Made by a program: the position numbers and the translations under genes
Shown: positions 23,315-33,254 of the stretch, piece after piece
Layout of the letters: every line of letters begins with the position of its first letter
Position numbering within the stretch: position 1 is the stretch's first letter
DNA from: Rhodothermus sp.
GTDB taxonomy: Bacteria; Bacteroidota; Rhodothermia; Rhodothermales; Rhodothermaceae
Assembly: GCA_030950375.1 (NCBI GenBank)
Contig: JAUZRN010000015.1
Coordinates: 1-64,000, forward strand
Reading direction: 5' to 3'
Length of the DNA stretch: 64,000 nt
The notes under the pieces: model-generated
What the model was told of the DNA's origin: nothing
Database searches by the model: none
The model's input: only the letters and a program-made list of their open reading frames with translations

Positions 23315-24911
23315 ACACGCCGGCTTCCTGTTGATCACCCTGCTGTGGGTGATTCCGACGCAAGCCCAGGAGACGGTCGACACGCTGGCCATCCGTCTCA
23401 TCCGCGAAGAGGGGCTGACGCGAAGCCAGGTCATGGAAACGATATTCTGGCTGACCGACGTGTACGGCCCGCGGCTCACTGGCTCGCCTCAGCTCGACAG
23501 TGCGATGGCCTGGGCTGCGCGTCGGCTGGCTGGCTGGGGCCTGAACGTACACCGTGAGCCGTGGGGACCGTTCGGGCGGGGCTGGATGCTGCATCATGTG
23601 CGGGTTGAGGTGACAGCTCCGGTCACTTTCCCGGTGCTTGCCTACCCGAAAGCCTGGTCGCCCGATATTGACGGACCGGTCACGGCCGAGGTAGTGCGTT
23701 TCGATGTGGAGGATACCAGCGCGTTCGCTGCCTATCGCGGCAAACTACGCGGTAAGATCGTGTTGCTGGAACCTCCACGTCCGCTTGAAGAACCCTTTAA
23801 ACCGCTGGCGCGACGGCGCGATGCCGAAGACCTGTTGGCCCTGGCAAACGCAGCCCATCCCGAAGGCGGGGGGCGCCGCTACAGTGCTGCTGCCCTACGA
23901 CGACTGGAACTGGCCCAGCGACGTCTCCAGTTTCTCTACGAAGAACAGCCCCTGGCTATCCTGGACCGCAACTTCCGGGGGGATTACGGGACCGTTTTCG
24001 TATCGGCAGCGCGCGTGCCCACTCCACCGGGTACCCCCTGGTATGAACGTCCCGGCCCCTGGACACCGGGGATCACGGTCATCCCACAGTTTACGGTGGC
24101 TGTAGAACATTACAATCGCATCTATCGCCTGCTCGAACGCGGCTTCCGTGTGGAGATGACGCTGGATCTGGACGTGTCCTTCTACGACAGCGATCCCTAC
24201 GAATACAACCTGATCGCCGAACTTCCGGGCACCGATCCCCGGATCGGCGATGAAATTGTCATGCTCGGAGCCCATTTCGACTCGTGGCATGCCGGCACTG
24301 GGGCCACCGACAACGCAGCCGGCTCGGCGGTCATGATGGAAGCCATGCGCATCCTGAAAGTGGTGTATGAACAGCTCGGCCGCGGACCACGCCGCACCAT
24401 CCGACTGGCGCTCTGGACAGGCGAAGAACAGGGGCTACTGGGCTCGCGGGCCTATGTCCATCAACACTTCGCCGAACTACGCGGATGGGGGCAGCCACCC
24501 GCTCGCCTCAAGCCCGCCCATGCAAAATTTTCCGTCTATTTCAACCTTGACAACGGTGGCGGCAAAATCCGGGGTATCTACCTGCAGGGCAATGAAGCCG
24601 TAGCCCCGATTTTCCGGGCCTGGCTGGCCCCCTTCCACGATCTGGGCGCGGCCACGCTTTCATTACGCAACACAGGCGGCACAGACCATCTGTCATTCGA
24701 TGCCGTCGGCCTGCCCGGCTTCCAGTTTATTCAGGACCACCTGGCCTATGGCACACGCACCCACCACTCCAACATGGATGTCTTCGACCATGTGATCGAG
24801 GAGGACCTGAAGCAGGCCGCTACCATCATTGCTGCCTTCGCCTACCATGCCGCTGAACGCGACGAACGCATTCCACGTAAGCCCCTACCAATATCCGAAG
24901 GCACTCGCTAA
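23280..24911 (+). CDS. Secreted M28-family metallopeptidase
   Basis: A 543-residue protein from the ATG at 23280 (MLSAILTARKIKHAGFLL), chosen because a signal peptide ending near TQAQ follows. A PA-like domain occupies about residues 130-290. The M28 metal ligands are seen: AHFDSWHAGTGATDNAAG (His, Asp), WTGEEQGLLGSRAY (Glu pair) and GTDHLSFDAVG with the later HHSNMD (His). It is an aminopeptidase or carboxypeptidase, probably periplasmic or secreted. Its start overlaps the DUF190 gene by 35 nt, so it is read with the CrcB operon, although no functional link is obvious. Confidence 0.88.
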   Translation: MLSAILTARKIKHAGFLLITLLWVIPTQAQETVDTLAIRLIREEGLTRSQVMETIFWLTDVYGPRLTGSPQLDSAMAWAARRLAGWGLNVHREPWGPFGRGWMLHHVRVEVTAPVTFPVLAYPKAWSPDIDGPVTAEVVRFDVEDTSAFAAYRGKLRGKIVLLEPPRPLEEPFKPLARRRDAEDLLALANAAHPEGGGRRYSAAALRRLELAQRRLQFLYEEQPLAILDRNFRGDYGTVFVSAARVPTPPGTPWYERPGPWTPGITVIPQFTVAVEHYNRIYRLLERGFRVEMTLDLDVSFYDSDPYEYNLIAELPGTDPRIGDEIVMLGAHFDSWHAGTGATDNAAGSAVMMEAMRILKVVYEQLGRGPRRTIRLALWTGEEQGLLGSRAYVHQHFAELRGWGQPPARLKPAHAKFSVYFNLDNGGGKIRGIYLQGNEAVAPIFRAWLAPFHDLGAATLSLRNTGGTDHLSFDAVGLPGFQFIQDHLAYGTRTHHSNMDVFDHVIEEDLKQAATIIAAFAYHAAERDERIPRKPLPISEGTR

Positions 24912-24956
24912 CCCGACCGAAAGAACTGCACATCGGAGCATCTGCTAATTGTTAAT

Positions 24957-24986
24957 GGGCGAGCCCAAGGGCTCGCCCTCCTTTTT
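24957..24986 (+). terminator. Terminator after the peptidase gene
   Basis: GGGCGAGCC and GGCTCGCCC form a 9-bp stem around CAAG, followed by TCCTTTTT. The T-run lies on the plus strand, so it ends the CrcB-DUF190-peptidase transcript. Confidence 0.85.
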
Positions 24987-25059
24987 CGACAAACGCAGCT
25001 CCGACAACCCAGAGAAAAAAACCCGCTCCCGTTTTCCAAGCCGCACAGCAACAGCCAAC

Positions 25060-26172
25060 TCACGAAGCACGGGCATCCTGCGGAGCCGCCACTTCAACGG
25101 GCTTCATAGGATACACGAGGAGCGTCTGGGTCGGATAGGCGAACTCAATCCCCTCCTGCGCAAAGCGCTCAAACAGTGCCAGGTTGATAGCCTGTTGAAT
25201 ATCCATGTACAGCGTATAGTCCGGTTCAAGGACCCAGTAGACCACTTCAAAATTAAGCGAAGACGGCCCAAATTCCTTGAAGTGGGCGCGATCAAAACGC
25301 GTACGCTCCTGTGCCTCGACGATCTCGCGAATAATCTGCGGAATTTTTTCCAGCTTCTCCTTGGGCGTCTGATAAACTACCCCTACCGTAAAGACAATAC
25401 GTCGCTCTCGCATGCGTTTATAGTTGCGAATGCGGCTGTTGAGCAGGTCACTGTTACCGAATACCAGCTGCTCTCCTGTAAGGCTGCGAATGCGCGTGGA
25501 TTTCAGGCCGATATGTTCGACCGTTCCCATGTAGTTGTCGACAATAATAAAATCGCCCACCACAAAGGGTTTGTCCAGCACAATGGAAAGCGAAGCGAAC
25601 AGGTCTCCCAGAATATTTTGCACTGCCAGACCGATGGCCACCCCCGCAATCCCGACGCTCGCGACCAGCGCCGTGATGTCCACCCCAAAATTGTCCAGCG
25701 CCACCAGTAACACGACCGTCCAGAGGGCCAGCCGCCCGATGAAGCCCAGCGCCTGCATTGAAGTGACAGCAGCCGGATCTTCTTCGAGCTTCTGTTGACG
25801 GTAGCGCTCAACATAGAAGGTAATGAGCCCACTGCCCCAGCGAATAACCTGCAGCAATAACAGTACAAAAGCGATACGTCCACCCCACTGAAGGATCGGC
25901 CGAGGCAACTGCACGATCGCTACGGCCGCGTAGAAAGCAAGCCCGACCAGGAAATAGGCCCGCGTCTGACGCAGGACGTTAGCAATGACGTTGTCGATGT
26001 TCGTGCGCGTACGCTTGGCCAGGACCTCAAGCTTTCTGGTCAGTATGCGCTGTATGCTAATAAAAACCACCGCCAGTGTTGCCCATACGCCAAGGGCTTT
26101 GAGCCAGTCCAGTAGCGGCACGCCAGCGATCATCGTCTGGCCCCATTCACCCAGCTGCCATCCGAAAAGCAT
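25060..26172 (-). CDS. MscS-family mechanosensitive channel
   Basis: A 370-residue protein. Membrane helices lie at about residues 25-42, 72-88, 92-112 and 138-160. The pore-lining helix is the Gly/Ala-rich ALVASVGIAGVAIGLAVQNI near 170-190. The MscS beta domain follows with GDFIIVDNYMGTVEHIGLKS, the conserved turn into the cytoplasmic vestibule. The C-terminus has the small alpha/beta domain ending near TQTLLVYPMK. It releases solutes on osmotic downshock. It stands alone and shares a divergent promoter region with the acidic-tailed protein at 26306. Confidence 0.92.
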   Translation of the reverse strand: MLFGWQLGEWGQTMIAGVPLLDWLKALGVWATLAVVFISIQRILTRKLEVLAKRTRTNIDNVIANVLRQTRAYFLVGLAFYAAVAIVQLPRPILQWGGRIAFVLLLLQVIRWGSGLITFYVERYRQQKLEEDPAAVTSMQALGFIGRLALWTVVLLVALDNFGVDITALVASVGIAGVAIGLAVQNILGDLFASLSIVLDKPFVVGDFIIVDNYMGTVEHIGLKSTRIRSLTGEQLVFGNSDLLNSRIRNYKRMRERRIVFTVGVVYQTPKEKLEKIPQIIREIVEAQERTRFDRAHFKEFGPSSLNFEVVYWVLEPDYTLYMDIQQAINLALFERFAQEGIEFAYPTQTLLVYPMKPVEVAAPQDARAS

Positions 26173-26305
26173 GATCTTCTGCTGTCCGTTTCGGCGTTCC
26201 TGTACGCGAAAAAATATAAGGGATCCACGAGAAGAGCGGAACAGGGATTTTTTTGTTGCGGTTGATGCTGCTGCTCTTTCCGGGGATCTGCTGAAGCGAC
26301 GTCGT

Positions 26306-26794
26306 ATGGAACCGGTCAGTGACTATCAACCCGAACGCCGCATTGGCCCTACGGTCTCTCGAGACAAATGGCTTAACCATGCCAAGAACAAGCTGGCACG
26401 GGGCTATGTGCTTATTGTTGGCACAGAGCGACGCAACGCCAACTTTTATCTGCGGGGAAAAGGGTACGAAATGTGTCCCTACGACATTGCCCAGGCCATG
26501 ATCAAGCAGGGGTTGGTGGTGCAAACCGGCAAGCATCACCTTGGCCTTATTTATGAGCTGGTGCCGGAGCTCAAGGCGGAGCTGCAACAGCGCCATCGCC
26601 CACGCCAGCCCGAAACGCCAGAGCCCGATACCATGGAAACCATCCTGGGTGGCCTGGAAGACGAGGCCGAACCCATCACTATCGAAGAAGAACTGGACGA
26701 AACAATAGATGAAGAAGCGGAGGACGAGGCCTTAGATAAGGAGTCAGGAGATGAAGAAACGCCTGACGACTTAGTGGATGACCCGAGAGCTTAA
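26306..26794 (+). CDS. Unknown small protein with an acidic tail
   Basis: A 162-residue protein from the ATG at 26306 (MEPVSDYQPERR). Upstream in-frame sequence overlaps the MscS gene and looks non-coding. Residues 1-95 form a basic, compact domain (SRDKWLNHAKNKLARGYVLI, then YDIAQAMIKQGLVVQTG). The final 65 residues are almost purely acidic (EEELDETIDEEAEDEAL). No family is recognised. The layout recalls nucleic-acid-mimic or chaperone-like tails. It ends 6 nt from the convergent ligase gene. Confidence 0.65.
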   Translation: MEPVSDYQPERRIGPTVSRDKWLNHAKNKLARGYVLIVGTERRNANFYLRGKGYEMCPYDIAQAMIKQGLVVQTGKHHLGLIYELVPELKAELQQRHRPRQPETPEPDTMETILGGLEDEAEPITIEEELDETIDEEAEDEALDKESGDEETPDDLVDDPRA

Positions 26795-26800
26795 CACCTA

Positions 26801-28630
26801 CTACTCCTCGGTCAAGTCTGCTTCAACCACCAGCCCCACCAACTGGTCGCTGTGCACGACCAGCAGGGCCCGATCCGGTCCAGCCTGTGCCTGCAATAAC
26901 CGTCGTGCCTCCTCCAGGGAAGTCTCAGGTGTCAGGGTGATCGGATGAGGATTCATAATGGTCGATACTGGTTCTTGGGCCTGCCCTTCCTGTTGTAAAG
27001 CCTGTTGTACGCGCTCGCGACTGACCAATCCAACAGGTCGGTGGCGTGCATCCTCGACAGGTACAAAGCGCAGCTGCTTCCACTCCATGAGCGCCGCTAC
27101 AAAAAGTAGCGGCTCGTCCTCCTGCACAGTGACCAGATCCGTTGTCATCACGTGTTCCACGCGACGGCTGACCTGCGCTTCGCGCTCGCGTACTGTCTCC
27201 AGCTGCGCAAGCGCCCAGCAATGCACTGGCCGGTTTTCCTGCTGATACGCCTGCATGGTAAGCACCAGCGCTTCCAGACGTTCAGCACGACTGCCCCGTC
27301 CTTTCAGGGCAGCCAGTGAGCGCAACTGCCATTCGGCACCGTTCTGTCCGCTTGCTACCCGTTCCTGAATGATGCCCAGGTAGTGTGTGATGTCTGCTGG
27401 ATCGATAGCCAGACGCTGCAATCCTGCCCGTGCCAGCGGCAATAGCTCCTCCAGAATCAGTCGCGGCGCCGGCCAGCGCGTTCCATCCAGCCAGGTTAAC
27501 TGACTGCCCAGTCCCAGGCGGGCAGCGGCGATGAAGTTGCCCCGGACCTCATCAAAATCGATCCGCCGGGTTAGCTCTGGCTCCCGATGCGCCAGCTCCA
27601 GCACCAGTCCGACCCAGAACGCGGCATTGGCCACTGCGTCGGCCGTTGTCGGTCCGGAGGGCAGCACGCGGTTTTCGATACGCAGATGCGGGCGCCCTCC
27701 GGCCACCCCATAACAGGCCCGGTTCCAGCGATAGACCGTGCTATTGAAGAGCCGAAGCGCCTGCAGGTGAGGAACGTCGCCCTGTTCCAACACCTGCAGG
27801 GCATCTTCAAATGGGGAGGCCGGTGCCAGCAGCATTCGAAAACGTGCCAGATCTTCCTGATAGATTTCCAGCACCGACTCCCGCACCCAATCTGTGCCAA
27901 AGTGCACGCGTGGACTCATCTCTCGCAGATACAGGTTACCTCCCCGCGTATCAATCGCCTGGCGAAAGACAGCAATGCGCGTTTCGTGCCAGAGCCGTTT
28001 CCCGAAAAGCACCGGCGCATTAGCGCCCGCGGCCAGCACCGGCGCCACCGCTACCTGAGCCGCGTTGTAAAACTGGGCAAAGGCATCCGGGTCAACCTGC
28101 AAGTGCACCTGAAAGCTGGCATTACATCCCTCGACCATAATCGAATCCAGCTGCACGAACAGCTCATCAATACCTGTGATTTGCAACTGAACAGGCCCCC
28201 CACGCATGCGAAGGATCGCTTCATTGAGCTGCCGATACCGCGGCAACGGCATCATATTGTCCAGCGTCAGATCAGACAGATGAACAGTAGGCAGAATACC
28301 GCAGAGTACGTACCCGATCTGGTATTGTTGGGCCAGCTGTTGCACATAGTCCAGATGCCTGCGCAACTGATTCTCCAACCGACAAAATGCATTGTGCTGT
28401 AGCAACAAGGGATCAAGATTAAGCTCCAGGTTAAAACGGGTCAATTCAGCAACCAGATGCGCATCCGTATGCTGCTGCAGTATCTGGGCAGCTAAAGGCG
28501 CGGGATTCCCTCCGGGCTCTACCAGAAAAAGCTCTTGCTCGGCACCAATGCGATGGATGCCCGACTCAATCCAGCCGGCCTCCAGCATCCAGGCCAGCGC
28601 TTCAAGATCGTTCAACAATGCGGTGATCAT
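26801..28630 (-). CDS. Glutamate-cysteine ligase (GCS2) fused to CBS domains
   Basis: A 609-residue protein. Residues 1-400 form a GCS2-type ligase domain, with IGAEQELFLVEPGG (residues 27-40), ELTRFNLELNLDP near 62-74, and LRIENRVLPSGPTTADAVAN. After a helical linker, residues 485-609 carry two CBS motifs: VEHVMTTDLVTVQEDEPL and VSTIMNPHPITLTPETSL. The ligase domain would join glutamate and an amine, cysteine in the classic case. CBS pairs usually sense adenine nucleotides, so the ligase may be energy-regulated. The product could be glutathione precursor or another gamma-glutamyl compound; no gshB-like gene is nearby. Confidence 0.85.
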   Translation of the reverse strand: MITALLNDLEALAWMLEAGWIESGIHRIGAEQELFLVEPGGNPAPLAAQILQQHTDAHLVAELTRFNLELNLDPLLLQHNAFCRLENQLRRHLDYVQQLAQQYQIGYVLCGILPTVHLSDLTLDNMMPLPRYRQLNEAILRMRGGPVQLQITGIDELFVQLDSIMVEGCNASFQVHLQVDPDAFAQFYNAAQVAVAPVLAAGANAPVLFGKRLWHETRIAVFRQAIDTRGGNLYLREMSPRVHFGTDWVRESVLEIYQEDLARFRMLLAPASPFEDALQVLEQGDVPHLQALRLFNSTVYRWNRACYGVAGGRPHLRIENRVLPSGPTTADAVANAAFWVGLVLELAHREPELTRRIDFDEVRGNFIAAARLGLGSQLTWLDGTRWPAPRLILEELLPLARAGLQRLAIDPADITHYLGIIQERVASGQNGAEWQLRSLAALKGRGSRAERLEALVLTMQAYQQENRPVHCWALAQLETVREREAQVSRRVEHVMTTDLVTVQEDEPLLFVAALMEWKQLRFVPVEDARHRPVGLVSRERVQQALQQEGQAQEPVSTIMNPHPITLTPETSLEEARRLLQAQAGPDRALLVVHSDQLVGLVVEADLTEE

Positions 28631-28745
28631 TGAAATGTAACCGGTCCGTTAAGAATTTGTCGCGCCAATTTTTTGCTTGCCTCTGTTGAAGGTAGCAGAT
28701 AACATAAACAAGATCTTTTCAAAAAACTGGTCGATTGTGATTGCC

Positions 28746-31610
28746 ATGCGAAACGGCCTATTGCTTCTGCTGAGCTGTCTGGTCTGGACGACGGCGCACG
28801 CGCAGCATGCTACGCTTCAGGGACGTGTATTGGACGCGCGCACCGGCGAGCCATTGCCCGGGGCTAACGTGGTGATTCCAGCACTCAACCAGGGAGCAGC
28901 GACCGACGTCGATGGTCTGTATCGTATTGAAAATATACCACCCGGTACCTACGAAGTCGTGGCCCGCTTCGTGGGCTATCGAGAAGGTAACGTCGAGGTG
29001 ACCCTGACTCCCGGTGCCACGGTCACCCAGGACTTCGCGCTGGAAGAAGACTTGCTTCAGCTTGAAGAGGTGGTGGTCACCGGCCAGGGCACCAGCATTG
29101 CGCGGCGTAAGCTGGCCACCGATGTAGCAGTGCTCACCGCCCGCGACATCGAAGAGGCTCCGGTGTTGTCCGTAGATCAGTTGTTACAGGGGCGCGTCGC
29201 CGGCGCTACCATTCGTCTGCAAAGTGCCCAGCCGGGACAGGCGGCTTTGATCGACTTTCGAGGTATCACGAGCGTCATTGGCAGTCAAACGCCGGTCATT
29301 TACATTGATGGGATCCGCGTCGACACCGAACTGGGGACCAGCTTGAGCCTGGGAGGGGAACTGACCTCTGCCTTAGCTGAGCTGATTACCAGCGATATCG
29401 AACGGATAGAAATCACCCGCGGAGGAGCTGCAAGTACCCTCTACGGTTCGGACGCAGCCTCCGGTGTCATTCAGATCTTTACCAAACGAGGACAGGCCGG
29501 TCGTTCTACCGTGACCATCCGCACAGAGCTGGGCTTTGATCAGCCAGAAACCCGCTTTTTAAAAGATACAGGCTTTTCATTTCCACAGACACGTGAAGAT
29601 CCCAACGATCCCAACTATGGCAAAACGAACTTCATCCGTGACCAATTTCTGAAAAACGGATTCTATCAAAACTACTATGTAGGCTTCTCGGGCGGCTCGC
29701 CCACCTTTACCTATAACGTAAGTGGTCGCCTGCAGAATGACACGGGCGTGCAACCCAAGAACGAAAACACCCTGTACGCCTTACGCGCCAACTTGCAGGC
29801 CAGCGTACGGCCCAACGTAGAGGTTTCGTTCTCTGGTTCCTACGTGCGCTCTCAGTTTCAGCGCCTGTTTAATGGTCAGTCGATCTTTGATCCGCTGACC
29901 ACATTCGAAGTGGGCGATGCGCTGTTTTTCAGCGGAGCTGAAACCTTCGAAGAAGCCCTGCGCATCTTCTTATTGCCCGATGTCAATGAAGGCGTGCACC
30001 GCTTCACGGCAGGTTCTACCATTCGTTTTACCCCTTCCCGTCTCTTTTCCACCAGATTAACAGTAGGCATTGACATGCGCGCCAACGAGCAGCGCGTCTT
30101 CCTGCCTATAGAATTCGAACCCGTCTCGGGTGATCGTGGCGAGCTAAACCGATACAACCGTGATTTCTCTGTGGTTACTCTGGAATATGTAGGCACAATC
30201 AACTACCCCCAGCGGGGGGCGATCGCCTCAACCTTTACCTTCGGCGTCCAGGGTTTCCGCGAAGATGAAAGCATCATTACAGCTACAGGCACCACATTTG
30301 CCCTCCCCGGAACCGAAGACTTAGACGAGGCAGCGACCGTTACGGCGGAGGAAACGCGAACGCAGATCTTCAATGGCGGCATCTTCTTCCAGGAGCAGCT
30401 TAGCCTGTATGACCGCCTTTTCCTGGAAGCCGGGCTGCGCCTGGATGGCAACAGTGCCTTTGGCAAAGAGGTCGGATTACAGGCTTATCCGAAAGTCGGC
30501 CTTTCCTATAACATCCATGAAGAGCGCTTCTGGCACAACACACTACGCACCCTGATACCTGTGCTCAAATTGCGGCTGGCCTATGGGGAAACCGGCAAAT
30601 TCCCCTCCCCCTTTGCACGCGATATTACCTTCCAGGCTACGCCCTTCCGAGGAGAAAGCGCCCCGCGTTTCGACAATCCAGGAAACCCTGAACTGAAGCC
30701 AGAACGAACAGCCACCCTGGAGGGTGGATTTGATGCGCTGCTTTTCCAGAATCGGATCAGCCTGAACCTGACGTTCTATCGAGCACGTACAAAAGATGCG
30801 CTGCTGTTCGTACCCGAGCAACCTGTCACTGGAAAAGGTACCCAGTTACGGAATGTAGGTACCATTGAAAATACGGGCGTCGAACTTGCAGCCGAAATCT
30901 ATGTGTTCAACCGACGCGATCTCCAGTGGTCCATCGGGCTCACTTACCATGGCTTCCGCAATCGCATGGTTGATATGGGCGGTGCCCCACCGTTTGCCAT
31001 TTTTGAACCCTGGCAGCGGGTAGAAGAAGGGCATCCTGTAGGAGAGTGGTACGTAACCGTGCCTATCGACACCAATGGAGATGGATTGCCCGATGATTCT
31101 GAGTTTCAGTTTATTGGAAAGACGCCCTATCCCACCAAAACGGGATCAATTTCCACAACCCTCACGCTGTTCAACAATCGGCTCCAGTTTTATGCCTTAG
31201 CGGATTGGGCTACAGGTAGCCTTGTCGCCGACTATGGCAGCGCATGGGCTTCATTCAATGGTATCGAACGCACGGTTTTCCCCACCCGCTATGACCTTGA
31301 TGGTAATGAAATTGGCAAGTTTCGCTATCGTGAAGCGTTTATAGCGCTGCTCAAAAACGGAGATTACCTGAAAATCCGGGAGCTCTCACTCCGTTACCGC
31401 GTGCCGCGTACCTTGCTGCAAAACCTTCCGGTACAACGCGCCAGTATCAGCTTCAGCGTCCGCAACGTGTATACATTTGCCAAGCAGGACCTGGTTGATC
31501 CGGAACTGGTGGGATGGGCCGCCCCGGGCGACCTGCAACTGGGTGGTGTTCAGAGCATCACCCTGTCGCCACCTCGCCAGTTCCGCTTTGCGGTACAGGT
31601 AACCCTCTAA
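28746..31610 (+). CDS. SusC/RagA-type TonB-dependent outer-membrane transporter (first)
   Basis: A 954-residue protein from the ATG at 28746, which gives a proper signal peptide (MRNGLLLLLSCLVWTTAHAQ). An upstream TTG at 28677 is less likely. A carboxypeptidase-like domain (residues 24-100, GRVLDARTGEPLPGANVVI) precedes the plug with the SusC signature LEEVVVTGQGTSIARRKLA and IDFRGITSVIGSQTPVIYIDG. The barrel ends in QFRFAVQVTL. It is followed 29 nt later by its SusD partner. The pair takes up an oligomer, glycan or peptide, but no enzyme gene next to it reveals the substrate. Confidence 0.92.
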   Translation: MRNGLLLLLSCLVWTTAHAQHATLQGRVLDARTGEPLPGANVVIPALNQGAATDVDGLYRIENIPPGTYEVVARFVGYREGNVEVTLTPGATVTQDFALEEDLLQLEEVVVTGQGTSIARRKLATDVAVLTARDIEEAPVLSVDQLLQGRVAGATIRLQSAQPGQAALIDFRGITSVIGSQTPVIYIDGIRVDTELGTSLSLGGELTSALAELITSDIERIEITRGGAASTLYGSDAASGVIQIFTKRGQAGRSTVTIRTELGFDQPETRFLKDTGFSFPQTREDPNDPNYGKTNFIRDQFLKNGFYQNYYVGFSGGSPTFTYNVSGRLQNDTGVQPKNENTLYALRANLQASVRPNVEVSFSGSYVRSQFQRLFNGQSIFDPLTTFEVGDALFFSGAETFEEALRIFLLPDVNEGVHRFTAGSTIRFTPSRLFSTRLTVGIDMRANEQRVFLPIEFEPVSGDRGELNRYNRDFSVVTLEYVGTINYPQRGAIASTFTFGVQGFREDESIITATGTTFALPGTEDLDEAATVTAEETRTQIFNGGIFFQEQLSLYDRLFLEAGLRLDGNSAFGKEVGLQAYPKVGLSYNIHEERFWHNTLRTLIPVLKLRLAYGETGKFPSPFARDITFQATPFRGESAPRFDNPGNPELKPERTATLEGGFDALLFQNRISLNLTFYRARTKDALLFVPEQPVTGKGTQLRNVGTIENTGVELAAEIYVFNRRDLQWSIGLTYHGFRNRMVDMGGAPPFAIFEPWQRVEEGHPVGEWYVTVPIDTNGDGLPDDSEFQFIGKTPYPTKTGSISTTLTLFNNRLQFYALADWATGSLVADYGSAWASFNGIERTVFPTRYDLDGNEIGKFRYREAFIALLKNGDYLKIRELSLRYRVPRTLLQNLPVQRASISFSVRNVYTFAKQDLVDPELVGWAAPGDLQLGGVQSITLSPPRQFRFAVQVTL

Positions 31611-31639
31611 CCCGACAGGTAAACCATCTGGTTCAAGCG

Positions 31640-33130
31640 ATGCGACGCACGATTCGTCTGATTGGACTGTCAGCGGGCCTATTCCTGCTGGGTTTCTATG
31701 GATCAGGATGTGATTTCCTGGATCCTACGCGCGTTGAGAACCCACGTACCACGTTGGAAGATTTCCAGAAAGCACCCGAACCTGTAAAGGCGCTGCTGCC
31801 AGGCTTACGCGCCCAGTTTGCCCGCGCGCTGGGTGCTGTAGTGGTCATCACGGAATTTGTGACGGACAACTTCTCCATCAACGGGACGGGCCTGGGCGGC
31901 ACGGTTTATGACTTCCCTCGCGACATCAAACCGGTCGATATGGACCGAACCAGTCGCTTTACTGGTCCTTATTGGAACCTGCAGGAACTCCGAGCCCTGG
32001 CAGATTTCTTGATTAACGAAGTCGCCCCGGCAGACGAACGAGCCACCCCAGAACAATTGGCCGAGGCCCACTACTATCGGGGGATGGCTTACCTGATGTT
32101 AGGGGAGAATTTTGTGGCGGTTCCGGTGGAACCTGATGGACTACCTGTACCCGCGGCTCAGCTCCTGGCGCAAGCCATCAGCGATCTGGAACAGGCCCTG
32201 GGCACCAATGCCCAGTTACCCGATGGGGTGTTACTGGATCTGGCCGCCCGGGCCGCACTGGCCCGCGCGCATCGGGCCCTGGGACATCCCAATCTGGCCG
32301 ACCAGTATGCCCAGCAGGTGCTTGCTGCGGATCCCCTCTTCCTCTTTGCGCAAGGATTCGATGCCAGTTCCATCGACAATGCGCCCTGGGCCTACCTGGT
32401 GGCACGGGCCCTACAGGAAATGCAACCCCTCCCCCGGCTTGATTTTCTGGATCCCAAGTATATTGACCGCGAAAGCCCGATACCGGTCGCCAAGGCCGAA
32501 GAAATGCTCCTGATCCGGGCCGAGGTTGCGCTGGCGAATGGCGATGAAACGGCTGCCCGCAATTTCATGAAAGCAGCCCGTTCGCTGGCTGCTTCACGTC
32601 CGGTTGCTGAATTTCAGGATGATGACCCGCGCCTGGATAATGACCTGAATCCTCGCCCCCGTAGCTCATCGATCCTGATTGCCGATGAGCCCGGGGCTCC
32701 GTTCCGAGCAGGCCTGGTCAAAGATCGCCCGGGCCTGGTTACCGTCCCTTTGATCTCAGCTACCTCCGTCACCGATGACGATATCGATGCGGCCAGTGGC
32801 ACCGAGCTTGTCCGGCTGCTGTACTTAATGCGCCAGGAAATTTTATTCCTGGAGGCCCGACGCATGCACGACTTAGGGATTCGCCTCCCCGTTATGTTAC
32901 GTGAAATCAATACCAACCCCAACATCAATGATGGTGACCTCGGCACCCGGGTCTTTGTGCCCGACTATATCCCACCTGCCAACGAGATGGACCTGTATGA
33001 TCCCCTGATTCTCTATGACGAGCAGGGCAACTTGCTCACGAATGAAGTCACGATCCGTGTGGACATGAATCGTGTGCTGGCAGAATCGCGTGGGTTGGTC
33101 GTGCAAAATCCGCTATTACCCGGTCAGTAA
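31640..33130 (+). CDS. SusD/RagB-type surface lipoprotein (first)
   Basis: A 496-residue protein from the ATG at 31640. The lipobox GSGCDFLDP (Cys near residue 24) marks a lipoprotein. TPR-like helices include AEAHYYRGMAYLMLGENFVA and the C-terminal block MRQEILFLEARRMHDLGIRLP, which corresponds to the SusD family C-terminus. It covers the SusC barrel and binds substrate. The gene is co-transcribed with the SusC gene and closed by a strong terminator at 33154-33191. Confidence 0.85.
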   Translation: MRRTIRLIGLSAGLFLLGFYGSGCDFLDPTRVENPRTTLEDFQKAPEPVKALLPGLRAQFARALGAVVVITEFVTDNFSINGTGLGGTVYDFPRDIKPVDMDRTSRFTGPYWNLQELRALADFLINEVAPADERATPEQLAEAHYYRGMAYLMLGENFVAVPVEPDGLPVPAAQLLAQAISDLEQALGTNAQLPDGVLLDLAARAALARAHRALGHPNLADQYAQQVLAADPLFLFAQGFDASSIDNAPWAYLVARALQEMQPLPRLDFLDPKYIDRESPIPVAKAEEMLLIRAEVALANGDETAARNFMKAARSLAASRPVAEFQDDDPRLDNDLNPRPRSSSILIADEPGAPFRAGLVKDRPGLVTVPLISATSVTDDDIDAASGTELVRLLYLMRQEILFLEARRMHDLGIRLPVMLREINTNPNINDGDLGTRVFVPDYIPPANEMDLYDPLILYDEQGNLLTNEVTIRVDMNRVLAESRGLVVQNPLLPGQ

Positions 33131-33153
33131 TATTTCGATCCTCAAGGAATTTC

Positions 33154-33191
33154 CAACGCCCGGCCTCTACAACAGCCGGGCGTTGTTTTTT
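33154..33191 (+). terminator. Terminator after the first SusCD pair
   Basis: CAACGCCCGGC pairs with GCCGGGCGTTG (11 bp) around a 10-nt loop, followed by TTTTTT. It ends the SusC-SusD transcript, 24 bp after the SusD stop. Confidence 0.92.
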
Positions 33192-33254
33192 GAAACCTCT
33201 AACCGGACGGCTTCGTTTTGGGGATCGCAAGACACATCGGCCAAGCGGGTGCAG

